From Seminavis robusta (Eukaryota > Bacillariophyta > Bacillariophyceae > Naviculales > Naviculaceae), in the NCBI GenBank assembly GCA_903772945.1, contig CAICTM010000458.1, forward strand, positions 1 through 64,000: 64,000 bases of DNA, read 5' to 3'. Position numbers and translations under genes: made by a program. The notes under the pieces were generated by a model that was not told the origin of the DNA, ran no database searches, and saw only the letters and a program-made list of their open reading frames with translations. The number at the start of each line of letters is the position of its first letter. The stretch's first letter is position 1. Shown piece after piece: positions 54,683 through 64,000 of the stretch.

Positions 54683-55604
54683 ATGAGCGTTTTGGTCACC
54701 GCCGCCAGTATTCTCTCCCTTTTTGCCGGTCAAACATTGGCCTGGCAAACGACCCAAGCACCGACGACAAGACGATTTGGCTTGGTTTCGCCTCCACGAC
54801 AATCCACAACCCAACTGAATCTGTTTGATAAAATCTTTGAAGAAGAAGGTATCCTTGGAAAAGGAATCACGGTCGGAAAAGTGCAAGTGGCCTTGACCAG
54901 CCCTACACGAGGTCCCGACTCCATTTTTGGTATCTTGGAGCGAGAAGCCAATGACGACAAGAGTCTTCCGGAGCTGACCAATGCAATTTGCTTGGCTCTG
55001 ATGCGAAAATCGGATGAATGGGTTGGTGCCGCCGGAGTCAGTGAATGGTATGGTCAGGACGATTCTGGAAAAGCGGAGAGCAAATTCAACGATTTTGCCA
55101 ACCGAGAAGCTGCCAAGTTCGAAAAGGTACACAAACGACGCATAGGTTGGGTCCCTGTGATTGAAACTATTGCAACTAACATGGCGCGCATTTACTTCAT
55201 TCAATCATACTAGGAATATGTGCCTGATGGCACCAGTGCCGAGACAGGTGGAGGCGCCACTCTTGTGGTGGTAAGTTTGGTTGTGGAAATTGAAGGAGAT
55301 TCTACCGTGTAAGTATTGAGCTTCGAGGAAAAGGCTACCAAGGGACAATGCCCGGTGGTATGGTTGAGTCTGATATCTCACCCATGTGATTCATTGGTAC
55401 GTGCTTTTTATTTACAGGTTCAACCGTGCAGGCTACAGTATCACAGAGACAAAGGAAGTTTTGGCTAGCATTGCCAGTGATTGCATGGTTGACGAAGGTG
55501 ACTGCTTGAATGCTGTGGAAATTTTCTGGTGCCCCAGTGAACGAAGTGAGGTGTTGACAAAGATTGATGTCATCACTGATTTCCCAGAAATTATCGACCT
55601 GTAA
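54683..55604 (+). CDS. DUF1517 family protein, probably plastid-targeted
   Basis: Three exons: 54683-55126, 55214-55308 and 55418-55604, with introns of 87 and 109 bp; total 726 nt, 241 residues, phases consistent. The N-terminus has a signal-peptide-like hydrophobic stretch ending ...TLAWQTT, then a Ser/Thr/Arg-rich region. In diatoms, a signal peptide followed by an aromatic residue marks plastid targeting (ASAFAP-like); here the predicted cleavage area A-WQ is similar but not exact. The body has KVQVALTSPTRGPDSIFGIL, LMRKSDEWVGA and, after splicing, EYVPDG and VVEIEGDS. The C-terminus CLNAVEIFWCPSERSEVLT followed by DFPEIIDL matches the family's usual AVEVLWTPQ...LLxDYPxLxxL ending. DUF1517 proteins of plants and cyanobacteria are plastid or thylakoid-associated, with no established activity. 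Confidence 0.82.
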
Positions 55605-55906
55605 TGCAGATCAAAGTAATTAATTTTACTACAGTTGTCTCGCCGCTACAAACATGCACCTGTTCTCGCCAATTAATTAAATGCGGGTGCTGCTGACAAA
55701 CAGTCAGCTACTTTTCTACATGCCACAGCCAGGGATACCGGTACCAGTATCGGTGCTGTCAAAACACGCAAGCTAAATACTATAGAATAATAATCAACGA
55801 TTAGACAAAAAAGAACCACTTGTTCTCGATCATCAAGGCACATTTCGAAGGAAGCAACCGTTGGCAGTGACCACTGCCACCATAATTTCAGAAATAGACT
55901 CTTTCT
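55605..55906. other. Convergent 3' spacer
   Basis: About 300 bp between two stop codons. It contains TACCGGTACCAGTATCGGT at about 55737. No gene. Confidence 0.6.
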
Positions 55907-57393
55907 CTAGCGGTATCCATCAACACGTCCAAAGTGACCACCAAGGCGGAAGCGGTGCAAGTAGCTGAATGCCACCTTCTCGACTGGAGTTGCTGTGATT
56001 CCGAGATCGGCCATGGTCAAGATCTTGTCCGCATCGTCCGGTTGTGCTGCATATTCTTCTGCGGTCATTCGGGGCAAGTAGTTCTCACTCCAAAGCTCTA
56101 CCAAGTCGGGGGTGATCATGGGCTTGTCCGATCCGACCCGATTGTATTGCAACAAATCCGCAAGTCGTGAGGCCACTTCCTTGGGCACGCTGACAATCGG
56201 ATAGTTTCGTTCTGTAATGTCATTGACGAACTCGGCGAGTTCACGGTAGGAATAATCACTGGGACCAAAGCAGTCAATGGTCTTTCCCTCGTATCGCTCG
56301 GCAGCCGAAGCCACACGTAGAATGGTCTTGGCGACGTCGCCCACAAAGACAGGTTGCGTCAAAGCCTCGCCATTGTTGATGAGCGGATAGCATCGATAAA
56401 TTTGTCCCATGGTGGGGAACCAATTGAACAACCGATCCTCCACTCCATACAGTTGAGTGGGACGGATAATTGTTGCCCATGGGAAAGCTTCCTTGATGGC
56501 AAGTTCTCCTTCGTATTTGGTCTTGGCCCATTCTGATCCCGAGTCGGGGGATGCCGCGGCCGAAGAGAGATGAATGAGATGGTCCACTTGCAATTCCTTA
56601 CAGATTTCTGCAATTTGCCTTGGGATGGTGACATTGGCATCCTCAAACGTAAAATTGGTTTGACTTCCAACGTAGGGGAATTTGTCAATTTGCACGGGCT
56701 GCCATGTCTCGTAGAATTTGCCAATCATGTTGATGACCACATCGGCATCGGCAATCACTTCCTTCATGGACTCGACATCGCGGGGGCTGTACAAGACAAA
56801 CCGAGTTCGTCCCAATTCGAACATGGGCTTTAGGTGGCGCATCTCCAACTCACATCCACGGTTTGCCAGGTATGCCATGTACCCGTTCGAGCCTGATTAT
56901 AATAGGAACGAATTGCGTATGCGGAAAACGAAAGTATTGAGATACCCAGGCAGAAGAAATTCGATTTCCACCAGACATCTGTCTTGCGCACAAGGATAAA
57001 ACAGCGAGTTGATATCTTCGAGATGGGACGCTCTAGCTTTTGGCCGATCTTGCACCGATCACTGATGCAGCACAGGATGCACCATCGATCATCACTGACG
57101 CTATCCAACTAGACTACAAAAGATTCGATTCAACCCGAACAAGCGCCTCTATCCCACGTACCTAATTCAGTGCACACATAAGGACCCAGGAATCCAGAGG
57201 CACCAAACACAGCCACCTTCAGGCCGGCATCAGATCCTCTTCCACCAATTCCACTTTCATTCTCTCGGCGGTTTACCAGAGTTGGCTTGTAGATACCGCC
57301 GTCATCGGCATTTGACAGAGCCCGCCTGCAGGTTCGTTGCAGCAGACTCAGACGGCTATTGGCCGCCTTGATGGTTGAAGTAGTGGCCAGCAT
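55907..57393 (-). CDS. NDUFA9-like subunit of mitochondrial complex I
   Basis: Two exons: 57393-57162 and 56892-55907, with a 269-bp intron and phase 1; total 1218 nt, 405 residues. The ATG at 57393 starts a targeting-type sequence (MLATTSTIKAANSRLSLLQR, rich in Arg/Ser/Leu). A Rossmann fold follows with VAVFGASGFLGPYV split across the intron from GSNGYMAYLANRG, then ADVVINMIGKFYETW, HLIHLSSAAASPDSGSEWAK and ATIIRPTQLYG. These are typical of NDUFA9, the short-chain dehydrogenase-like accessory subunit that stabilises the membrane/matrix arm junction and binds NADPH. It acts in the inner mitochondrial membrane. The catalytic YxxxK of active SDRs appears altered, as is usual for this subunit. 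The longer reading from 57420 begins at TTG and is not needed. Confidence 0.88.
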
Positions 57394-58107
57394 CGCTCGA
57401 TAACTACAATACAAACGCAAAGCTCTAACCTACTAGTACTCGTGGGAGATCAGGAGACACAACCAACAACAAGTAGTTGGGCTCTTGTAACGTTGTCGTA
57501 CTGGATCCAGCCACGGACGATGATGTAACTGAGATTTAGTCATGAGTAGTCAGTCCATTCGTTTTCAGATGAGGACTGGGACTTGTCACTCGACTCGACT
57601 CGATTGTCACTCACAGCGTCCCTGAGTGTCAACTGTCAACTTGTCTGATGATGTTGGGGTATTGTAGAGTACGAGTAGTTCTATGCACCCCAGCTGCTAG
57701 CTGGATTCAATTCTAAAGGCGTTCACCCCCAAAGCCAAATGCTCCAGACCTGCTGGGCTAACACCCGTAGCTACTAGTAGCTAGCTGGCAGTGGCCCTCT
57801 TGGTGGGTGAAAACCCTGCAAAAGGTGCGAGACAGAACTTGCAAGAAGCTGTCCCAGGCTTGACAACTCGGCTAAGCGTAGCAGAATAAGATCCATCTCA
57901 AGGTTCTGATTGATGCAGCTAGATCTATTATTATGTATGGTCTTGATTATCTCGCCTCTTCTACCGGTGCAGCGTTCCCCGCCTTCAAAGGTTGCATCAG
58001 CAACGACAGCAGCCGTCCACCTTGCGCAAGCTGTGCCACGATCTCTTGTGCACTGTGCTGCGCAACACTACTCGATACAGTCACTACTTTCCAGCAAAAA
58101 TATACCA
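57394..58107. other. Intergenic region of 0.7 kb
   Basis: Promoter of the NDUFA9-like gene plus the 3' side of the TMEM45-like gene. CTAGTAGCTAGCTGG-type and ACTCGACTCGACTCG simple sequences occur. No gene recognised. Confidence 0.55.
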
Positions 58108-58974
58108 CTACACCGTAGCCTTTGTCCCCACAGCAACATCATAGTCACCGTCACCGTCGGATGAGTTCAAGATGCTGAAATTCCCTCGAAACTTTGCAAG
58201 TTGTTGGTCGGATGGCTTTGGCCCCAGGTGGACAACTGCTAGAATAATCGACAAGAGAGTCACCAAGCACAACATTGCCAGAATGGCGGCAACATCATGC
58301 ATGTGCAGATCAACACAGCACTCGTACAAGCCAGCAACGAAGATCCACAACCCCTGCAAGAGCAGAAACGCCCACCCGGCCAAGAAGGCAATCACACTGT
58401 CGTTGTATCGCATGGAATAAGCTACGGCTGCTGCATTGCCCCAATTCAAGTAGCTCAGGTAAATGTGCAGTGCCCCGTCTGCTGGCATCTTCTTCATGGA
58501 GCCATGAGCATACCATATTAGGGCCTGGACAATGCATGCCACCACCAATGCGGCTCGGTGTGTATCCAATGGGAGTCGCCCTTTGGATTCATAGAGTGCA
58601 CATATTCCAACAATGAAGAAGCTTGTATAAAGAGACGCGTGTGTAAAGGCTGTAGAGTCAAAGCCGGGATCCTTGTCGTAAATTTCATAGATAATACCAA
58701 CGGTCGTCCCTGCCATGTTGACCATTCCAAAGAACTTCAAAAAGAGTGGATCACTTTCAGGAATGTGCAATTCTGCAAAGGACTTGCCAGAAGGTAGATT
58801 CCTTGCTCTAAAGAGAGCTAGCAAGAGGAGCCCCAGCCCCAAAGAAAAGAAGCAAAGGGCTGGAATGAAGTGACCCATGAAGTCCCCGGTGCGGCCAGGC
58901 AAGGTGCGGAGGTACCATGGATCGTCACCTGTGTAGACCATATTGGCATCGTTGACACTGCTATCCATGTTCAT
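58108..58974 (-). CDS. TMEM45/DUF716-like multi-pass membrane protein
   Basis: A single exon of 288 residues starting MNMDSSVNDANM. About seven membrane segments: GHFIPALCFFSLGLGLLLLA, a hydrophobic loop with MVNMAGTTVGIIYEIYD, ASLYTSFFIVGICALYES, ALVVACIVQALIWYAHG, and further ones to about 255. The opening GHFIPALCFF resembles the GHxxPG start of TMEM45/DUF716 proteins, and LDTHRAALVVACIVQ with WYAHGSMK fits their H-rich middle. In other organisms these have unclear roles; no catalytic residues can be assigned. The C-terminal tail is acidic (SSDGDGDYD). The family call rests on pattern recall and needs a profile search. Confidence 0.6.
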   Translation of the reverse strand: MNMDSSVNDANMVYTGDDPWYLRTLPGRTGDFMGHFIPALCFFSLGLGLLLLALFRARNLPSGKSFAELHIPESDPLFLKFFGMVNMAGTTVGIIYEIYDKDPGFDSTAFTHASLYTSFFIVGICALYESKGRLPLDTHRAALVVACIVQALIWYAHGSMKKMPADGALHIYLSYLNWGNAAAVAYSMRYNDSVIAFLAGWAFLLLQGLWIFVAGLYECCVDLHMHDVAAILAMLCLVTLLSIILAVVHLGPKPSDQQLAKFRGNFSILNSSDGDGDYDVAVGTKATV

Positions 58975-59823
58975 CTTGTATCTTTGTAGGGAGGTTATCT
59001 ACCTTTGTCTTTCTCTTTCGAAAATTTGGATGTGGAAGCTCTGTGTTTTGTGAGAAACATGGCGGTTCAGCTCCGACGACATCACTCTTCAAGGACTTGC
59101 TTCCAATGCGAAGAATGCAGAAAGATTTATGCGTCTCCTTCGCATTATTAAGGGCCAGGAATTCAAGGAGATACTGGCCAAAACGACTTGATTATTTTTG
59201 GCCGGCAAAAAAAGTTGCAGGGCATGGTGACATGAGCCAGTCCAGTCAAGTAAAACATGTGGAAAACTAACATGTAGCCCGTAGTCTACCAGTGGCTTAA
59301 TACTGCAGCAGTCCAGCGAAAGCAACAGCAGAGGTATTTACCATTGCATGTTTGTCCTGTCTGCAAGGAAGGAGGCGTGCTGGCAAATATTTAATTCCAT
59401 CAGCGACCGGCTAGGTTCTAGCTAGATCCCAGCGGGATCAGCCAGAAGCCGAATGGGTGATGCTGGGAGTCCAGACAAAACCGCAATAAGACCAAGCCCA
59501 CTATTTCTGGGTGTGTGAAGGTATTTCTCTCCGCCTCTCCCCAGTTCTTCCTTGTCGTGACGCCTACTCTCCCCCTGAACTTCCAACCACAAGCCGCCCT
59601 TGCTGCCAGGTCTCACGCTCAGAAGAACATGATCCGAGGAGGTGGAACCATCGTCGATGCCTTTTGGTGGCCAAGGCACCAAAAGACCACAAACTACTAG
59701 CTACGGTAACGGAGGACGATTCAAAGACAAGCGCAACTATGGATTATTCTTTTAATTTCTCTGCGAGCTAGCTCGAAACAACTCGTTCGTCAAATCAATT
59801 GTCGCACAATTTGAAGACGCCGC
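58975..59823. other. Intergenic region of 0.85 kb
   Basis: No gene recognised; several short frames are not supported. Contains the promoter of the TMEM45-like gene and the 3' side of the HSP70 gene. Confidence 0.55.
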
Positions 59824-61366
59824 TTAATCGATTTCCTCAATGGTGGGGCCGCCAGCGGGTTCGTCCGCAGGAGGGGCTCCTCCGGCAGCGCCGCCCATGT
59901 CCGGCATACCACCCATGCCACCAGGAGGCATGCCGGCACCACCAGCCATGCTTTGAAGGATGGGCATAGCAATGGCTTCGAGGGACTTTTGCTTCTCCTC
60001 GTACTCTTCCTTTTCGGCAGTTGGATTAGCGTCGAGCCACTTGATAGAGTCTTCAATGGCTCCCTCAAGCTTGGCCTTGTCATCAGCAGGGATCTTGTCC
60101 TTGACTTCGTCCGAGCTGATGGAAGACTTCAAACTGTAGCAGTAGTTCTCGAGACCGTTCTTGGCTTCAATACGGTTCTTGTTGGCATCATCCTCGGCCT
60201 TGTACTTCTCGGCTTCGGCAACCATGCGTTCAATTTCGTCCTGGCTAAGACGACCCTTGTCGTTGGTAATGGTAATCTTGTTCTCCTTTCCGGTGGACTT
60301 CTCCAAGGCAGAGACGTTGAGGATACCATTGGCATCGATATCGAAGCAAACATCTGTAATTCAGTGCAACAAAGGAGGAGCGTTAGTAGATGAACGACAG
60401 ACAATAATTAAAAGAAGAGCAGCGAGTCAACACTTACCAATCTGGGGCTGTCCACGAGGCATGGGAGGAATTCCATCCAAGTTGAACTTTCCAAGCAAGT
60501 TGTTGTCCTTGGTCATGGAACGTTCACCCTCAAAGACTTGGATCAACACACCGGGCTGGTTATCAGCGTAGGTGGAGAAGGTCTGTGTCTTCTTGGCTGG
60601 CACGGTGGTGTTTCGCTTGATCAGAGTCGTCATCACACCTCCGGCAGTCTCCAAACCAAGGGAAAGTGGGGTGACATCCAGCAACAACAATTCAGAAAGC
60701 TTCTCACTCTTGTCAGCTCCGGAAAGAATGGCAGCCTGAACAGTGGCTCCGTAGGCGACAGCCTCATCGGGGTTGATGGACTTGCATGGCTCTTGGCCGT
60801 TGAAAAAGTCGGAAAGCATGGATTGAATCTTGGGAATTCGGGTACTTCCTCCGACAAGGACAACCTCATGGACTTGGTTCTTGGCAATCTTAGCATCACG
60901 GAGGACCTTCTCGCATGGTTCCATGCACTTCTTGAAATAATCCATACACAAATCCTCGAAACGAGCACGAGTAATGGTGGAGTTGAAATCAATTCCATCA
61001 AAAAGGGAATCAATCTCAATATGAGCTTGAGTGCTGGAGGAGAGAGTTCGCTTAGCACGCTCGCAAGCAGTACGCAAACGACGCAGGGATCGCTGGTTGG
61101 AAGACATATCCTTGCGGTGGCGACGCTTGAAATCTTGGAGGAAATAGTCAACCATGCGGTTATCGAAATCCTCTCCACCCAAGTGAGTGTCCCCAGCAGT
61201 GGCCTTGACCTCAAAGATTCCCTCTTCAATAGTCAGCAAAGACACATCAAATGTACCACCACCCAAATCAAAGATAAGGACATTCTTTTCCTCCCCCTTC
61301 TTGTCCAAACCGTAGGCAATGGCAGCGGCAGTGGGCTCATTAATGATACGAAGGACATTGAGACCC

Positions 61367-61402
<36 letters not shown>

Positions 61403-62063
61403 CTATCGTTGAAATAGGCAGGGACAGTCACCACGGCATTCTTGACTTCCTTTCCAAGGTACGCCTCGGCAATTTCCTTCATCTTTCCGAGAACCATGGA
61501 GGAAATCTCTTCGGCTTTGAAATCCTTCCTTTCGCCCTTGTACTCAACCTCAATAATGGGAGTTCCACCAGTTCCGCTCTTGACAGTGAATGGCCAATGC
61601 TTCATGTCAGCTTGGACACCGGGGTCACTGAACTTGCGTCCAATCAAACGCTTGGCGTCAAAGACAGTGTTGACAGCGTTCATGGCAGCCTGCGACTTGG
61701 CGGCATCACCAATGAGACGTTCGGTTTCCGTAAAAGCCACGTAGGATGGAGTAGTACGGTTACCTTGGTCATTCGCAATAATCTCGACACGATCATTTTG
61801 CCAGACACCGACACAAGAGTACGTCGTACCCAAATCGATACCCACAGATTCACCTGAGACAGCTGTAAGGGAGAAAATTGACAGAAGAGAGAGCGTGAGC
61901 GCAATCGAATTTCGATGGAAAGGCACGAACCAAAACACGGAAGCGAAAAAGATCCATGGACAATGACCGCCGAATAATTCTTCCTCTTCCAATCGTTGCC
62001 ATCAAAGGCCGGCAAGCATCATCTTCGTCATCGGAGACAATAGTAGTTCCACTTACATGCCAT
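59824..62063 (-). CDS. HSP70: Cytosolic HSP70 chaperone
   Basis: Three exons: 62063-62057 (7 coding nt), 61862-60438 and 60353-59824, all GT-AG in phase 1; total 1962 nt and 653 residues. The N-terminus reads [20 protein letters not shown] after splicing. Other signatures: [53 protein letters not shown], and C-terminal [11 protein letters not shown] and GPTIEEID. The EEID end is the cytosolic EEVD-type TPR-binding tail with V replaced by I; there is no ER-retention or organelle signal, so it is a cytosolic/nuclear type. It is an ATPase that folds and refolds proteins with J-domain partners. The first exon's splice site falls right after two codons and one base, which explains a misleading longer open frame starting at 61992. 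Confidence 0.95.
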
Positions 62064-64000
62064 GTTTTTGTTTTTCTTTCTTCGTTAGTTTTAGTTTTGC
62101 AAACAACAATCCTTTGAATTGTTTCGATGTTTTGATTTATGACAGGATCTGTTGGAGGAGGTCTTGCTTGATGAGCCAAAGACAGCAATGGATGTACGGA
62201 GCCCAGTGGAATTCTACACAGAGTGTCGCGGTTTTCGTGGTGGTCTGTTGTGGTCCGGAGAGTGGGTTGCAAGTTCGGCACCATTCGATTTTCTTCGATG
62301 CCTTTCGATCGGCCACGACCATTCAATCTTGCCCAAGAGCAGATGGTGGGACTGACTATCTGCCAAGCGTTGGATCCAACAAGAGCCAATGACAACATGT
62401 ACCGATACTACGTCAGCAAACAATGCTGGTTATCCACGATGGCCTGCCAGCAGCGGGATAGAGGGCATTGGATGAAGATTGGTTCAGATGATGGGGAGGT
62501 ACCGGTACCGGTAGAACTGGCATAGTCTTCGCAACGTGTAGCACGAGAGAAGGCAACCTGGAAAGGACAAACACGTCCCAAAGCAGCCATGTTGGTCGTC
62601 CACTCGAGCCCTCCAAGTCTAAGGGAGAGATACTCTAGCTGGCTAGCTACTAGAAGTCTCTCAGGGCTGGCTAACTCCACACGGAATGCGTTTGAATCAT
62701 TGAATCAGGATTGTTGCAGGAGTTGAGTTGAGTCGAGTCGAGTTGGGTTGAGTCGTACTACTATGAATCGAATCTAGACGACCGGTACATTGGAGCAACT
62801 CCTTTAGTCAGGATACAAACAGCTTGGTGTGGGCTGAGGAGGTGCCATCTATGGAATTGTAACTCAACCCCCACCCGCGCAATGCCCCATGAGACGACCA
62901 TGCCGCATGCATGCTGTTCGGCTCCGATGGTACGTACCGGACGCATCGCTTTGCAGGCAAAGCAATGGGATAGGACGACACCAAGAATACAGCCATAACA
63001 ACACCGGAAAGGCATGATGCCCTGAAAGGAACTCACAAAAGACCAGAATGGGAACTACAATGGCTGTTAGAGCAAAATCTTAAACGAGGCCTTATACGGT
63101 ACAAGGCCCCGTGCCGGTAGGTGCGATTGATGCGATCATGATTTTTTCCACCAAGTCATGCTGAAGCTGTAAACTCCTACCTCTAACAACTGGCTAGATG
63201 AGATTTTCTGTTGCATCTAGCTGACCGAGTGGCCTGTGTTACTGTGTTGTGATCATTGGGGTGCTGCAGGGCCAGAGGTGACCGGTACGATGCGGGACTC
63301 GCTGGCTTTTCCGACTCCAGACTGTAGCCAGCTCCATGTATGCATAGCTGCAATTTAATTTAGTTGCCGTCAGCGGGTGGCCAAAGCCAGGAGAAGCAAG
63401 TCACTTGCATAGTTTGGTAGAGCCTTTGAAGCACCAGCAACCGCCGTCTTTAGCTCAAAGGCGCTTGATTCACCTCGAGGCGCAATACAGCCATTTATCA
63501 ACTGCTTTGTCTATCATGATATCTTGAAGGGAAGGTCACGCCTTCTTTTGATTGTGCTATGTATGCAAGCCACTGATAACCCCTCACAGCGCCTCAAATA
63601 GATCATCAACCTCCCCAAATAATGCTCAGCTATAATCTTTGCATACTAGCTAGCTAGTAGCTGCGGAAAGCTGCACCCTGGACCCATCTGTTTTTCTTAC
63701 AGCTGAGGAAGACGGGATTGAATCACTAGTGACTATAATCTTACAGCTTTTTCAAAACGAAAGCCAAAGTAAGATACGGGGAAGATTTCAAATGACCTGC
63801 TCACATTTTCCGATGAATACAACACCCTCTGCATATGAAAGCCATAGACTAATGCAAGGAAATTAGAAAACGGCTTTTGCTCTACCTCCCACTGTATCGA
63901 ATACTTCGCATCAGTGAAGCGGAGGAGGAGGCAGCAGCAGCGGGTTTTTCGCATTGTCGAGAAGAGAGTCATGTCGACTCTCATTAAAGTGAAGATGAAG
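62064..64000. other. Upstream of HSP70 and terminal 1.9 kb; no gene recognised
   Basis: Contents: an ACGTCA half CRE near 62410, TACCGGTACCGGTAG including the palindrome GGTACCGGTACC at 62498-62509, a GAGTC-type simple repeat at about 62723-62755, and AGCTAGCTAG stretches near 63650. A perfect heat-shock element triplet was not found in the first 300 bp upstream of HSP70. The frame at 63733-63984 on the minus strand could be the edge of a gene or nothing. Confidence 0.5.
62498..62509. repeat. Palindrome GGTACCGGTACC
   Basis: A perfect 12-bp palindrome, identical to the one at 17958-17969. Confidence 0.75.

Noticed and set aside
60538-61857. 439-codon plus-strand frame opposite HSP70
   Set aside because: Long antisense frames over HSP70 are a known by-product of its codon use; the sense gene is certain.
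60427-61992. HSP70 starting at 61992 with an N-terminal hydrophobic stretch (ER type)
   Set aside because: That stretch is translated intron. A 7-nt exon at 62063-62057 joins in phase, and the C-terminus is EEID, not an ER signal.
62064-62363. Heat-shock element upstream of HSP70
   Set aside because: Only scattered TTC/GAA pieces; no three alternating units with the right spacing were found by eye.

Overview
The window looks like nuclear DNA of a stramenopile alga, most likely a raphid pennate diatom (inferred from gene content, not tested). Reasons: most genes carry short GT-AG introns (about 50-110 bp, one of 174 bp) and some very small exons; intergenic distances are small; and there are large surface proteins rich in PSxxPS repeats, a class C receptor joined to a solute-binding ectodomain, a plant-type MscS channel with an EF-hand-like segment, and a U-box/Sel1 protein. 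No rRNA, tRNA, CRISPR array or bacterial operon was seen.

Layout. 0.2-4 kb (minus): class C 7TM receptor with two frame breaks. 4.1-7.4 kb: a Crinkler-like P-loop NTPase/PD-(D/E)XK protein with two frame breaks, between degenerate direct repeats; the left repeat contains a MITE-like element of about 403 bp with 31-bp terminal inverted repeats. 7.5-12 kb (minus): two GT31-like glycosyltransferases, one with a doubled catalytic domain. 12.3-17.1 kb (plus): nine-exon mechanosensitive channel. 18.5-33.3 kb (plus): two tandem, partly near-identical genes for huge Ser/Pro/Thr-rich, probably membrane-anchored proteins; copy A is interrupted by about ten single-base gaps relative to copy B, and B has one extra base. 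34.5-39.2 kb (plus): FUT8-like fucosyltransferase and a PH-PX-TM-EDR2_C lipid-binding protein. 39.6-40.6 kb (minus): SAP/U-box/Sel1 protein with an in-frame TAG. 41.7-45.6 kb (plus): CPA1 Na+/H+ exchanger and a 61-aa Tyr/Ser/Gly-rich protein. 45.8-54.3 kb (minus): two long coiled-coil proteins. 54.6-62.1 kb: DUF1517 protein (plus), then NDUFA9-like complex I subunit, TMEM45-like membrane protein and cytosolic HSP70 (minus). 62.1-64 kb: no gene recognised.

Genes were assembled by hand. For MscS, EDR2-like, DUF1517, NDUFA9-like, HSP70, the 61-aa protein and the 1315-aa coiled-coil protein, the splice phases close exactly. Several products share the secretory or surface compartment (GT31, FUT8-like, stalk proteins, receptor, exchanger, MscS), but there is no evidence that they form one pathway. 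The most unusual parts are the repeat-flanked Crinkler-like locus with its nested MITE, and the tandem stalk genes with their mosaic of near-identical and diverged blocks.
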